Part shown: positions 1 through 13,500 of the stretch, piece after piece | Numbering within the stretch: the stretch's first letter is position 1 | Layout of the letters: every line of letters starts with the position of its first letter | Source of the DNA: Primula veris | Lineage: Eukaryota; Streptophyta; Magnoliopsida; Ericales; Primulaceae | Length of the DNA: 64,000 nucleotides | Assembly: GCA_963682055.1 (NCBI GenBank) | Contig: OY821740.1 | Coordinates: forward strand, 44,412,795 to 44,476,794 | Direction: 5' to 3' | Position numbers and translations under genes: made by a program | The notes under the pieces: generated by a model | Database searches by the model: none | What the model was told of the DNA's origin: nothing | Seen by the model: only the letters and a program-made list of their open reading frames with translations

Positions 1-2239
1 AGATAACAAAAGAAAAGTACATCATGTCATGGCTATGAGCAAATAAAATGTAATGGCTAGCTTATAATTAAGTCACTGAAATTACACTTTTTAGTAAGTG
101 AATCCCATAAAAAAACTCTAATTCGCCAGACTATGTAAGCACACTGATAGTTAATTGCAAAATTAAAGGTTATTGCCAACAAAAAAGCGTCAAGTAATAC
201 TGTAATAGATACTACTAAGCACCATAAACAAACCTACCTCTCCTCTCATCCACCACACTAAGTACACACGTATAAGTAGACTAGGAAAACATGGTATACT
301 TGCATAAAAATACTAAGAACACGGATCAATGTAAATCACAATCACCTTCTGCTCTCACTAGCTTATTTTACAATTCATCAAAAAGTAATATAAAACCTGA
401 CAACAACTTGAAGCCATAATACTGTTACTCAGGGATGATGCCAAAGTAAGAGGTTAATAATAGTAAGGAAACATATATGAATTCAAAAATAGTATAAATA
501 GAAATGCAAAATTAACAGAATATCAAAACTTGAAAAGCACAAATTTTTCTTAAAACGCGTCAAGGGAAACAATGTTTCTCATGTTAAAAATGCTAACACA
601 GAGTTGGACAGCATCTGATGAGAAGAGAGAGTGAGATGAGATACGCATCTAGTATGGGGTAAAAAACTTTGTCTAGCTTCCCCAGAAGTAATGACACAAG
701 TAGTTTAAACAAATTCAACTAACACTTTCCATACAGTATTTCTGCATCAAAAATTAGAGAACAGGTTACAAACCCACTAATAAAGATACAATAAGAAGAA
801 TCAATTAAAAAAACTTCGAAAGATTGTTGCAGCTGAAAAGACAACCTTCACTAAAAGTCTAAATCATTAATGTAATAAAAAAACAAAACTAAGAACTTGC
901 AATTTTTAAAACCAGATGCTTAACAACTTATTAACAAAACAACTAATATCCCTTATTAATCAAACAATAGAAAAATGACAAATTATTATAAATCTGAGTA
1001 CATTTCTGTATTAGAAATCATTTTTTTAATAATTAACCATATTAGATCTGTCTGATGACTCACATGAAATTGAAAACAAACCTAGAGCTGGAATAAATTA
1101 AAACAGAGAAATCTCTAATCATCTAGAACCATATGCTACGGTACCATGGATAGACTCTGGAGAAAAACAAAAAACTATCACTAAAAAAATCACTTCAGTC
1201 ATTCATCAAAACCTCGTAAAAACTAGTCAAAACTTACTACAGAAAAAACAGGTTCAACTCAATATTTTCTTAGATTGAATTTTCTTAGATTTAACGTAAA
1301 TACTAGACAAATAGTTCAAAAAGCAAAGCAGAGCAAGTATTAGATCTTTCAGTTTCAGATAACAATATGCAATCAGAACCACAAGAGTTGTAGATAAAAA
1401 AATTTAAAAAACAGACTGGTGATACAAAGGCATACATCTCCGATAAAGAGAGAGTGGTATTGATATTACAACAGACAACTTTCACCAAATAAATCAGCAG
1501 AACTGACCTTACAACCAGCAATACTCTCTATAACAGTATAGCTAGACCATAAAAGATACATGGAACTTAAATAGATAACAAAACATCACATTATAGTCTA
1601 AAACACATTTCAATTCATTATATCAATACTTAAAAAAGTGTAAAAACCTGCCATGAACAATGAGTTAAATCTCCTCAATTCCTAATCACATTTTGATGGG
1701 CTATTATTAAAGCATAGAAGTAATATATTACTAAAACGCAATTTCGATTAATTTAGCAAACATTGATAAAACTTAAACACTCGGAAAGATAGTGCAAGAA
1801 TTGACTGAAACCCATTCTCAATCACAAATTAAATTCTGTTACTACTTACTTAAAAAGGGTGAGCTTAAAAGTACTGATTCTTCCTCACTCACCCAACTTC
1901 AATAAAAAATAGGAGCATATAATAAGCAATAAAAAAGAGAAAGATACAGAAAAGAGGAAAACTAATACAACATACCCAAAATCCCTAACAGTCACTAATC
2001 AAACCTGGTAATTAAGAAAACTTTCTTTTAAAATTTTGATCTCTTTCTTCGTTAATAAGCCGCCACTAATTCCCATTTTCAATCAGTAACCAAAACGTAG
2101 AAATGAAATAAGAACAAGAACCAAAGTTTAGAAACCGGAAAAATGAAAAACTAACACCTCTCACCATTATAAAAAGTCAAAAACAAACCTTAAGGAAATT
2201 AAAAGGTTATTGAAGATATTGCGTTAAAGATTCTCACCT

Positions 2240-3520
2240 ATTTCTTACACATCCAAATTAAATACTAAAACAAATAGAAACAATGAATCCCAGTAACTAC
2301 CAAAAGCTAGAAAAATTTGGGAACTATACTACAAAAAAATCGGAGCTTTATTTCTAAGATTTCCAAATGAAAGACAAAGCAGATGTTAAATATAAAAGAT
2401 CTTCCAGATAGCCAAACGAATTAAGAATTTGCTTTCAAGATTCTCAAATATTTTTACACTCCAAAATCATAAAAAACAAATCGAAACAACGAATCCCAAT
2501 CCCAGCCAAAACCTTAAGCATAACTTACAAACTACTCAAACGAAGTAAATTTAAATCCTCAAATTGTTTCTCAGATTTCCATATTAAACGCAAAACAGAC
2601 ATTAAGCAATAAACAACTACCAGATAGCCAAACAAGACCAGAAATTACTTTTTAACACTCCAAATTAATACTAAACATTTGTAACAATGAATCCCAATGA
2701 CTACCCAAACATTAAAATAAGAACTTCAACACTACTACAAGAAATTGAGCTCCTTAATTTCCTTTTCAGATTTCCGAATTGAACACAAAATAGACATTAA
2801 ACATGTAAATCTACCAATAGCCATAGAAAACCAAAAATAGCTTTTCCAGATTTTCTATTTCTTACATTTCAAATATACAGTGATCAGAAACTGCTTTTCT
2901 CATATTCTCATCTATACACTCCAAATTAATACAAAAACAGATAGTAAAAATGAATGCCAATCGATACCCAGACCTTGAAAAAAACTCACAAACTACTAAA
3001 ACAAATTGAAGTTAGCACTCAGCTTTCTTTTCCCAAATTTTACACAAAACAGATATTAAGCATCAAACATCTGCCAAATAGCCATCAGAAATCAGAAATT
3101 GCTTTTCAAAATTTTCATCTTATTCTTATGCTCCAGACTAAATAATAAAACAGATGGCAAAAAGGAATCCCAATCACTACCAAACCATAAGATCGTCAAT
3201 CTCAAATTTCTGGATTCGTCACAAATCTGATATAAAACATCGAAGGACTGCAAGATACCATTACTAAATCAGAACCCTCGAGTGCCAAAATTAGATTCAA
3301 CCATTGAAACTTTAAAATCATACAACAATTACCGGGATAAGAGTAAATCTATATAGACACAAATATATAAATAAATTGGGGGTCACTTAGCCGGTATAAA
3401 ACATCAAAGATCCGAAATGCATACAAAATCAGAAACTGCCCTTACAATTCTCATTTGTTCCTTACACTCCAAATTCTAAAACAGGCAGTGATAATGAATC
3501 TCAATCACTACCCAAACTTT
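2240..3520. repeat. Divergent ~200-bp tandem repeat inside the intron
   Basis: The phrase CACTCCAAATTAATAC, a short A-rich spacer, then AATGAATCCCAATCACTACC recurs in diverged form near 2246, 2458, 2659, 2919, 3131 and 3466. Between these, lines such as cagatagccaaac and tttccaaatt also recur in the same order. Spacing is mostly about 200-260 bp, with one longer step. It was read by eye; copy number and identity need a dot plot. Confidence 0.7.
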
Positions 3521-3777
3521 TAAAAATTTACAGATTCAAACCCTAAAATCAGAGGTACACGAGTACATCTATACATACATATACAATCATATATTTAAAG
3601 AGAGAGAGAGAGAGAGATGTTGAGCTAAAAGCCTTAAATCTTCTAAAAAAACCCGATAAGTTTAAATCATCAAATCCTTCCTCAAATTTCCAAATTTAAC
3701 AGAAAACAGATCGAAACATCTAAGATCTGCCGGATACGAAACGAGACCTCAGAACAATTTATCGTATACAAGTACAT

Positions 3778-3802
3778 CTATACATACATACATACATACA
3801 TG

Positions 3803-3834
<32 letters not shown>

Positions 3835-3855
3835 GAGAGAGAGAGGGGGGGGAGG
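3778..3855. repeat. Compound microsatellite (CATA)n-(CA)n-(TA)n-(GA)n-G
   Basis: Consecutive CATA, CA, TA and GA runs are followed by a G-rich stretch directly beside the exon 1 donor of subunit d. In the sense direction this puts a C-rich and CT-rich tract at the 5' end of the intron. It is likely length-polymorphic. Confidence 0.9.
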
Positions 3856-3865
3856 GGAGTGAGAC

Positions 3866-4036
3866 CTGGCTGAACTTGGTGGTGAGGGTGGTGTTGACCT
3901 CGTCGAAAGCGCGGCGGAGAGAGGCAAACTCCTTCTTAGCCTCGCTCGATACGATCATCTTCGCCATTCCGTCCCAATCGATCGTCCTCCCCGCCTTGAA
4001 TGCCACGTCAGCCACCTTCTTCACTGTTCCGCTCAT
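3866..4036 (-). CDS. Mitochondrial ATP synthase subunit d, first coding exon (gene continues leftwards)
   Basis: Peripheral-stalk (stator) subunit d of the mitochondrial F1Fo ATP synthase. The exon encodes 57 aa beginning MSGTVKKVADVAFKAGRTID, followed by WDGMAKMIV and RRAFDEVNT and ending TKFSQ, which matches the N-terminus of plant subunit d (Arabidopsis ATPQ family, about 168 aa). The exon ends in CAG with a GT donor at 3865-3864, in phase 0. No later exon was recognised in 1-3865, so the rest of the protein (about two thirds) should lie beyond the left edge, or I missed it. The leader (4037-4095) has a CT tract and an AACCCTA-type motif. There is no cleavable presequence, which is normal for this subunit. 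Confidence 0.9.
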
Positions 4037-4095
4037 CTTTCTATCTCTCTATCACACACACACTCTCTCTCTCTCTCTCTATCTAGGGTTGAAGA
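4037..4095 (-). promoter_or_regulatory. 5' leader of ATP synthase subunit d with GA tract and telo-box-like motif
   Basis: Plus-strand CT run (about 4061-4080), then ctagggtt (4083-4090), read on the sense strand as AACCCTAG. Telo-box plus GA/CT tract is common in leaders of plant housekeeping genes. The transcription start was not determined. Confidence 0.45.
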
Positions 4096-4742
4096 ATTAC
4101 AGATAGATGGTACTGATTGATTTAAGTGAAAATGGAGATTCTTAATTTATAACAACAAAAAAATGAATTAATATTGTAGTGGCCTCATAATTTCTATGTA
4201 AGATTCTATTTGATCACCTAGTTTCGATTTCAACCAGATTAAGTTTATAAAAAGTGAATTCCATCCCTCACCGTTGGAAAAAGGGGTAGTTTTTATTATT
4301 ACTAGATAACCCCCTATTTGGAGGTTATCCGCTTTGTGGCGCCATAGATCGAGGGTAGATTATTACATTATGCCATCCGTTCCAATTTTATTGGTGATTA
4401 TTGTCATTTTATGATGTCCAAGATTAAATGGAGTTTTGCCAAAAAATAGATCATCAAAAGAAAATAAGATTACTTTTTCATCCTTCTTTGCAACTTTTCT
4501 AAGAAGTCTTCTTCATTGCAAAATGGTAGAGGGTTATATAAACTTAAGTAGTTCTATTCCACGCTTTTAAGTTGAAACGGATATGAACCATGACGGTGAT
4601 ATTGATATATTAAGGCCGTAGACGGCTATCCGCCTTGCTCAAACATAATTTGCAGATTTCTCTTTTTACTCACCAATGTTGATGTTATTTTTTTTATATT
4701 TCTATACCTGCATGTGCCGCATGGGTTGACGTGACAATCCCC

Positions 4743-4862
4743 GAAGCAGAGTACCTAACTCTAAGTCAGAGTTACTCTGCTTTCCCCAACCATTGGATAG
4801 TATTAATACAATGGATCTAGGAAGCAGAGTAACCCTGACTCAGAGTCAGCTACTCTGCCTCC
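4743..4862. mobile_element. 120-bp foldback MITE-like element
   Basis: Two arms (4743-4785 and 4820-4862) are near-perfect inverted repeats of about 43 bp. Both contain GCAGAGTA and TACTCTGC, so each arm is itself partly palindromic. The loop carries CCATTG and CAATGG. It is flanked by near-identical direct repeats GACAATCCC (4733) and GACAACCCC (4863), one mismatch in nine, consistent with a MULE-type target duplication. No coding capacity. Confidence 0.65.
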
Positions 4863-6634
4863 GACAACCCCACAATTTTGAAAAATATTTTTCATAATAA
4901 TTTATATATACGGTATTCTTGCCATCTTTTAAATATTTTTTTTTGGCAACGCATCCCAAAATTATATATTGTTAGTGCAATAACATAACATAATTTTATA
5001 TGTGCTGATAATATATAAATAATACTTAAAAAATTAACACACGCAAGTCATTATAAAATACATTTTACATCAACTTATCATTTTAACACCTAACACATAT
5101 CTTTAAAAAAAATTAAACAAAAATAATAATTAGAGTAGAATAGATGCAAACAAAATTTATAAAATAATTTTTGATAGTTTGTATTTTAATTGAAGTAAAT
5201 ATACTGAAATTGTGTAATAGATATTTAATTGTTCGAATATATATATTATTTAATATACGTTTGATTTTTTCAGGTTTTTTTTTAATATTTTTTTATCTTT
5301 GTGTCTTAATCTTTTTACTTGTTATAACTTGATTTATTAAATTTAACTTTTATATATTTCGTTTTTCTATTTTTTTATTTTTTCATCAATTTTGAAATGC
5401 TAAAACTTTCGACACATGACTGCATGTGACATTACTGTTATGGTTTTTTTTTTATAGTTTGAAAAGAAAGTCGAAATTGAGCGAAAAAAGAAAAAAATAG
5501 AAATCAAATACATTTAAATCAAGAAAACAAAGGTAAAAAAAAATAAGAAAAAAGGGTAAAAAAAAGCACAAAAATCCGCCATTCCGCTTTTATACTTTGA
5601 AAAATATTATACGTTTTTATTAATTTTGGCAACCCCACACATTTGGTTCTGGTTCCGCCCATGTATACCTGAATTAGTGATGTCACATGAATTTTAAATC
5701 CAAGGCAAATAGCTCTGCCCTCTCCTCCAATCTACTAGTATATCTACTATTGTTCTACTAAATTTTTGAGAGTCAAATTTGTAGATAATTTCAAATCAAC
5801 CAACTTCTCAAACACAAAAGTTCAGTAAAACAATCCATTCAAGGTACCAATTATCATGCTCTATATAAACATAGCAGCAATTTAATCTAAAAGCCAAAAA
5901 ATCCCAATTTGCCCCCGCACGAGGTGAATGTGGGTTTTTTCCCATTAAACTGTTTTCTCCTTCCCAGTCACTAGAGCAGCTTCAGCCAAGAACTGCTACA
6001 TTGAATCCAAAATTCTAATACGAACATTCGATACAAACTCTTTTGAGTAGGCAATTAATTCATGACTGATGAAGGAAAACGGTAAGGCTCTCTCCCACTT
6101 CTTTCAATCGCAACCACAGGGCAAAACTTCTTGATATAACACACCTGAAAGGATGACAATTTTTTAAATTAAATCACTAAATGGAAACATTCATGCAGAA
6201 AGCATGTTTCAAGAAGCGATTGCATAATAACAAATCAGCCATGAAGTATGAAAAGAAAAAGATCAAACTTTTCAACTTCAAGTAGATGTCAAAACGGAAG
6301 TGCACAAACATCTTTACCTTTTCTGTTTCCCAACATATCCTTAAAACCAGAAACCAAGCAACAGTTTTAAAGATTCGTGTCACTGCCAAAGTATTACAGC
6401 TAACGGTGCTTGAGACAACAATGCCCAGACGGCGTGAAACAACTGCAAAACTGTGAGCAATTCTACAAATTAAAAAGGAAAAAACTGTCTCATTGACATT
6501 CTCCCTAAGTTGAAAAGTTTAACACTTAAAATTATCATCAATTTTCGAGCAATGGACCTCCAGTTTACGAACTAAACAAGTAAATTATTCTACAAATAAC
6601 CTACCAACTCATCTTGCGTGTTCCCTATTATGGT

Positions 6635-6697
6635 TTGTGTGTGTGTGTGTGTGGTGGTGGTGGTGGTGGTGGTGGTGGGGGGGGGGGGGGGGGGGGG
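6635..6697. repeat. (GT)n-(GGT)n-(G)n microsatellite
   Basis: A GT run changes into GGT repeats and then a G homopolymer of about 20. A poly-glycine open frame across it is a translation of the repeat and not a gene. G-quadruplex formation is possible on the plus strand. Confidence 0.9.
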
Positions 6698-7563
6698 CAT
6701 AAGAAGGACGGCATCATTTTGCTTAAGAAACTACTATTTATTAACAAAGGAAAGATAGGGAAGAAATTGAGAGATAAGATGACCAACTTATACTAATACA
6801 ATCACACAATTAAGTCTATGTAAATATATTACATGATCATCACAACAGCAACAAATGATCAACACATACTGAGAACAAAAGCCCCAACTGTATCTTAAAT
6901 CAATACGTATACAATTATAATACAATACCTGCGGTAAAATTGTAAACAGAGACACAGAAGCAAAATGAAATCACGCAGACACCACAATTTTCCTTTGTCA
7001 GTTTGAAACAAAGTAAACCTTGATTTTAGTTTTAGACCATCTCAACTACTTCAGCAGAAAAGAATCACAAAAGATACACATACAGACTCTCACCGAATTT
7101 CAATTTAATTAACTATCGAAACAAGATTTTAACTGCAAGTTCATGCATATGTCAAATTTACAAGTTCAGATAAATGAATGGAAAAAAAGTGTAACACGCG
7201 ATAAAAATAGTAATCCACTCTACTGTGCATCAACGATTTGGCAGAACATGTTTTAATTGAGATTATCCGAAAATGAATAGAGGATCAATTGCAAAGCATG
7301 GCAAACCTTCGTCTGCAACACATTATTTTTCTAACACCCAAAATCCGAAAATAATATTTTAAATCAACCTCAACATTTCTTTTACACATCTTGCCTACAT
7401 ACAACCAGTCGAGACTTTAATCTAACTGAAATTACTAAATTTCGATTAAACAACTAATAAATAAGAATTAGTGTCAAAATGAAACAATCCAACATCAGTA
7501 GAAAACCATAAAAAACGTAGAGCAAAAAGCACGTTCTTACCCAAAAAAAACCCATACATTTAT

Positions 7564-10500
7564 TTAGATGGCAGAAGACACAGATTGCAAGTTCTTCACA
7601 TTATTATCCATTCCCTTTTCAACATCAAAAAAATCCTGAAGAGCAACCATTTCTAACGCCTTGCTTTTAACGCTTTTTATAGCCTCGGCGGTCGCTAAAG
7701 CCCCAGCAACTGTCGTAATAACTGGTACTTTATAGGCAAGTGCCATTCTCCTAAGTTTTCTCCCATCAATCTGGTCAAGTGGATCACTGGAACTCGTGAT
7801 GACCATTAATTGTATAAGCCCGTTAGTTATCACATCAGCAGCGTGTGGACGCCCCTCGTGCATTTTCAACACTCTCTCTACTTCTATCCCTCCCATTTCA
7901 AGAATGTGAGCTGTCCCAGAAGTCGAAATAATCTTGAACCCGAGACCTAATGATATAAAGATAAAAGCAGAAGGATTATTAATTATCAACTGATGTATTG
8001 GTAATCTATATAATGCCCCCATAGGTCATAGATAGTATTTAATATATAGTGTCTTTCGGAAATAAAGTCCAGAAGAGATGCAAGCATAATATAGAGGCTG
8101 TCATGGAAATCTCGGTGTGTTCAGATGAACTAGTAACTCAAAAGTGTGAAGCGAAATAAAGTAGAGATTAGAGGTAAGGTAACTCTTACTTGATTCAACC
8201 AAAAATAAAGACTACAATAGACAAAACTTTAATCAAGGATAACAGATGAACTACAGTAAAGCATATCATGTATAAAAAACTCATATCATCCCATGAGTTC
8301 TCACTTGCTTTCAAATTGAACCATCTTTCTTTTGTCCGTGAACTTCAGATATCACTTATCCTTTCCTATCTCTTTTATGCAGAAAACGGGTTCATTACAG
8401 AACTGTTTGGAGGTGATTAGAAATTAATGTCCCCGTGATTGGTGACCTTTTGGTACGGAAATCTTGATTCACATTAAATCAAATAATAAGCTATACTAGT
8501 CAAAAACATTTTTAATACCTGAATATGCCTTGGCAATGGTAAGGAGGTGGGGCTTCGTCAAGTCATTCAAACTCAGAAAAACAGTACCAGAAACGGGTAA
8601 CTTTTGCCCGGTCGCAATCTGGGCCAATGCAAAAGCGATGGAGAAATCATAAGCGATACCCATCACTTCACCCGTACTACGCATTTCGGGTCCCAGTGCC
8701 ACGTCACACCCTTGGAACTTCTCAAACGGGAGAACTGCCTCCTTAACCGACATGTGCCTCGGTATAACCTCTTCTGTGAAACCCAAGTCGTATAGAGTTT
8801 TCCCCGACATAACTAGAGAAGCGTACTTAGCCAAAGGGTGCCCAATAGCTTTTGAAACAAACGGGACGGTACGAGAGGCTCGAGGGTTTGCCTCAAGCAA
8901 AAAAACATCCCCTGAAATATTAATCGCGTATTGACAGTTCATTAACCCGCATACATTTAGCCTCTTTGCAAGTTTCACAGTCCATGACTTAATCGTTTCG
9001 AGGCATTTAGAGGATACCTGGTTTGGGGGAAAAGAAAGAAAATCAGAGGACATTTTTTTTTATCATTTCTATTATATTTTTGTTATACTAGAATATTAAG
9101 GTTTAACTATTTGGTAGGAGTAGGACCGATTTCAATAAAATAAAATAAAATGTGAAGATCTGAGTTCTGGGGATATTTTTCTTCTATTTAACTTCTTGCT
9201 TGGTTTCTATCAAATTAGTTGCACTCAATAGGTTCAGCATCAGTACCGTTTTCGTCGGAAGAAAACATGCTGAGTCGCCAGAGTGGACCCCAGCTTGCTC
9301 AATATGCTCCATTATCCCTCCAATTACGACATTGCCCTTGGAGTCGGCCAGTGCATCCACATCTATTTCGATAGCATCCGATAGGTACCTGATGCAGAAT
9401 AGATTCATTAGTACATAATTTCTTTACTAAAGTTTTTCATAGCTGGGCCCTCAAGTTTTAAGTTATTTCGTCTTTGTAACCTTCATGATTAATTAGGTGT
9501 CTTTTGTTTAACTAGTAGTAACTGTAAATAGTTAGGATGCATGTCTTAGCAGAGTGGAACTAAGAAATGAAAATGCTTTGGTATTTCTTCTGAGCTTGGT
9601 GCTCAAAGATCCCCTTTTGATAGTTTTTTATTTATTTTAGATCTCTATATTCAGTCTGATTTGTTGTACAATATCGGGATACAATTTAGGCTCACCTGTC
9701 GATCAAAACTGGACGATCAGGGTCCACTTTCACTGCGTTTTCGAGATAAGTCACAAGTTTTTCGTCATTATAAACAATCTCCATAGCTCGGCCTCCAAGC
9801 ACATAGGAAGGGCGGACAACAACTGGGTAACCGATTTCCTTTGCAATAGCAAGTGCATCCTTTTCACTCCTGGCAATCCCTCCTTTTGGCTGTTCTATTT
9901 TTAATTCTTCTAAGATAGCGTTAAATCTTTTACGGTCCTCAGCAGCATCGATAGAGTCTGGTGAGGTGCCCCAAATGCGAACATAATCAGATCCACTAGC
10001 AGCCATAGGCTTATGGTGTTCTAAGTAACGTTGAATTCCAAGAGAGAGTTTGAGGGGTGTTTGACCACCGAATTGAACAATAATTCCATCAGGTCGTTCT
10101 AAGTCGATAACGTTGCAAACGTCTTCGATTGTGAGAGGTTCGAAGTACAGGCGGTCGCTTGTGTCATAATCCGTTGATACTGTCTCGGGGTTTGAGTTCA
10201 TCATGATTGTCTCATATCCTGCATCCTGCACAAAAACAAATGAAAACTAAAATTAGATAAAAGTCCATAATTAGAACAACTATTCAGCAAGTATACTATA
10301 TGCGGGCTAAACTAAATCTAGTCTAGGGTATAACTTAACAATATTTAGACTTATAGAAACACTAACGTGATGCTAAGTTGTGCTGTTGATTCTCTTGACT
10401 AATACTCCTCATACAACCAAACCTGACTTTAATGTCTAAAAATCCTATAAACTCTTCGTTGTGATGGAGTCCTTTCCTTGAATTAGAGGGAAGCATCAAG

Positions 10501-13500
10501 CATCCAGTACTCATATGTAATATTAAAGTGTAACTTGATCTTAGGTATAACCGTACAGCCTAAAATTCACTTCCAATCAAGAAAATAGAGATAAAGATGA
10601 CACTGGTGAGCCACTGTTGCCGGACAAGACTATCAACGACAATCTTTTCAATGGATGTTTACTACAATTGCCATTTTTACACCAGTTGCAGAATGAGAAG
10701 TTGTGGAACATGTTTCTGGCTTTCATAACTAGGTAACAAGTCAATGACATGATAAAAAGGGAACAGAAACATGGCAACAGGATCCAAAACAAATTTGGAA
10801 GAAAAGCCAGATATCAATTAAACACTTTAAAAATATGTTTAAGAGTATACCAATTTAGTATGTAAAACCGCAGACCAAGTAAGATCTGTTTTGAAAAATA
10901 AAAAATACTGTTCAATTAAAAAGAGACTGTATAATTTTTGGCACTTGCATTCCTGTGCGTCACACTCCATTTCTAGATTTAATATAAATGGAAGAAGTGT
11001 ATCAACATACATATCTCCGGAAAATTACCAACCTGAAGCGCAAATGAAGTGTGGCAGCAACAATAGTCAAATTCAATTCCCTGCCCAATTCGATTTGGCC
11101 CACCACCCAAAATTAAAACTTTCTTCTTAATTGTGGGAGCTGATTCACACTCGTAATCATAAGAAGAATACATATAAGGAGTGTCCGCTTCAAACTCTGC
11201 CGCGCATGTGTCTACGCGCTTATACGCTGGAATAACCCCCAAACTCACACGCCTTGACCGAACCTCATCTTCCGTCGATTGTGTCGCAAAAGCAATTTGC
11301 TTGTCACTAAAACCTCTCCTCTTCACTTCATAAAACTCCTCTTTTGTCAACTGAGACAAAGTCCGAGATAAAAGGTATTGTTCGACATCTACGAGCTCTT
11401 TAAGCTGAGTTAAGAACCATTTGTCAATGTAGCTTAGCTCATGAATTTCGTCGACTTTCATGCCCCTCTTCATTGCGGCATATACTGAATGTATACGCTC
11501 AGGGTTTGGGACTCGGATATTGTATTTTAATTGTTCCCAGTCCCATTCTAGTTCTTTAATCTTGGCACAGCCCCATCCAAAGTAACCAGTTTCTAAAGAA
11601 CGCACAGCTTTTTGGAAAGATTCCTGGAAATTTCGACCCATTGCCATGGATTCACCAACAGATTTCATCTGGGTTGTCAGTATTGGCTCAGACCCTGGGA
11701 ACTTCTCGAATGCGAATCGTGGTATCTGAATGGTTCATGCAATAGAATATATTAATAAATAATTCCCAAAGAAAGAAACAACATAACATAAACTAACAGC
11801 AGAAAAGGTAACAAACTGCTAATTAAAATGAACTTTTTGACACAGGTTGACATGTCATTACAGTTGTGATCATTGTTAATACAAACACACTTCATGGTTG
11901 GGGGAACAGTGTTCCGGGAACACTAAAAGAGAAAGCAACTGATATTTCTTTACTTGTGAGAATTGTAAAAAACAAGAAATTGAAACTTTCAGACGCCTGT
12001 TCATTGATACTGCCACGGGTTAAATATCGACTTAGATATCTACCTTCTTGTACCATTTTATTTGGGGAAAGTCCACATGTTGGCATGTTGCTATCATGAT
12101 AAAATACTATCTAGAACTACGGGAATAAGCTAACCAAAAAGTATTTCATTCCTATACTTCCAAAGCATGCTTTGATAATGGTATTTTCTATCATAAAGCA
12201 GAAACTTTACACATGCATACACGTAAGCTTAGTTGAGGAACGAAACAAAATGAAACGAGGTAACGAAACAAAAAAAGAAACAAGATATCCGCACACCAAA
12301 CTGTCAAGTTTATGCATGTTATCTTACTATGAAAATGACCTAACGAGCACAAGTACTATACAGAACAAACTTACACCAGTACCTTAGTCACAACGTAATC
12401 AATCGAGGGTTCAAAACTAGCAGGCGTCTTCTTGGTGATATCGTTAGGAATCTGATCCAACGTATACCCCACCGACAACTTGGCAGCAATCTTGGCAATG
12501 GGAAACCCAGTCGCCTTCGACGCCAAAGCCGACGACCTCGAAACCCTAGGATTCATCTCAATCACCATTACCTCCCCATCCACAGGGTTCACCGCAAACT
12601 GCACGTTCGACCCACCACACTCGACACCAATCTCTCTAATAATCCTTATCGAATAGTCTCTCAGCCTCTGGTACTCCTTGTCCGTCAAGGTCTGAGCTGG
12701 CGCGACAGTTATCGAGTCCCCTGTGTGCACCCCCATCGCGTCTATATTCTCTATAGAGCAAATAATCACCACGTTATCGGCCAAATCTCTCATCACCTCG
12801 AGCTCATACTCTTTCCATCCAAGCAACGATTTTTCCACCAAAACCTGGCTAGTCAAGCTAGCTGCCAAACCCGACTTACAAATCGCCTCAAACTCCTCTC
12901 TATTATAAGCTATCCCACCACCAGTCCCACCTAGTGTAAATGCAGGCCTAATAATCAAAGGAAACTCCCCGATCGTACCAGCTATCGCCAAACACTCATC
13001 TAAACTATTCCCTATACCCGAAGGAGGGGTCTTGATACCAATATTCGCCATAGCCTGTTTAAACAAATCCCTATCCTCTGCCTTTTTAATAGCCCCTAGC
13101 TTAGCACCAATTAATTCAATTCCGTATTTTTCCAACGCGCCATTTTCAGCTAACGCGACAGCTAAATTTAATGCGGTCTGCCCTCCCATAGTTGGCAAAA
13201 GGGCGTCGGGCCGCTCTTTTTCCAAAACCTGTTCGACGAGTTCGGGAGTCATGGGTGCAATATAGGTTCGATCAGCTAAATCTGGGTCGGTCATTATTGT
13301 AGCGGGGTTTGAGTTGATTAAAATAACTTCGTATCCTTCTTCTTTTAAGGCTTTACATGCTTGTGTACCGGAGTAATCGAACTCGCAAGCCTGACCTATC
13401 ACTATCGGACCCGCACCTAGGATTAGTATCTTCTTTATATCTGTCCTTTTACCTGTTGGGAAAACGATAAAAAGGTGCATATTATTGATACTTAATTAAA

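Larger units (their letters stand above)
1..3865 (-). other. First intron of the ATP synthase subunit d gene (at least 3.8 kb)
   Basis: AT-rich DNA with no recognisable exon on either strand. It begins at the GT donor next to the subunit d exon. Short open frames here have no coding character. From about 2240 to 3520 it holds a divergent tandem repeat, and near the donor there are GA, CATA, CA and TA microsatellites (3597-3617 and 3778-3845). The intron assignment rests on the donor site and on the missing remainder of the protein. Confidence 0.6.
4110..7560. other. Intergenic region between subunit d and carB
   Basis: Very AT-rich, with long poly-A/T runs (5260-5580). Apart from the foldback element and a GT/GGT/G microsatellite, no gene is supported. 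The right end (about 7300-7563) probably includes the 3' UTR of the minus-strand carbamoyl phosphate synthetase gene. Confidence 0.5.

Noticed and set aside
3876..4106. Plus-strand ORF opposite the subunit d exon
   Set aside because: It is the antisense shadow of the conserved exon; the minus-strand frame matches a known family.
6614..6796. Poly-glycine ORF
   Set aside because: Translation of a GGT/G microsatellite with no conserved flank.
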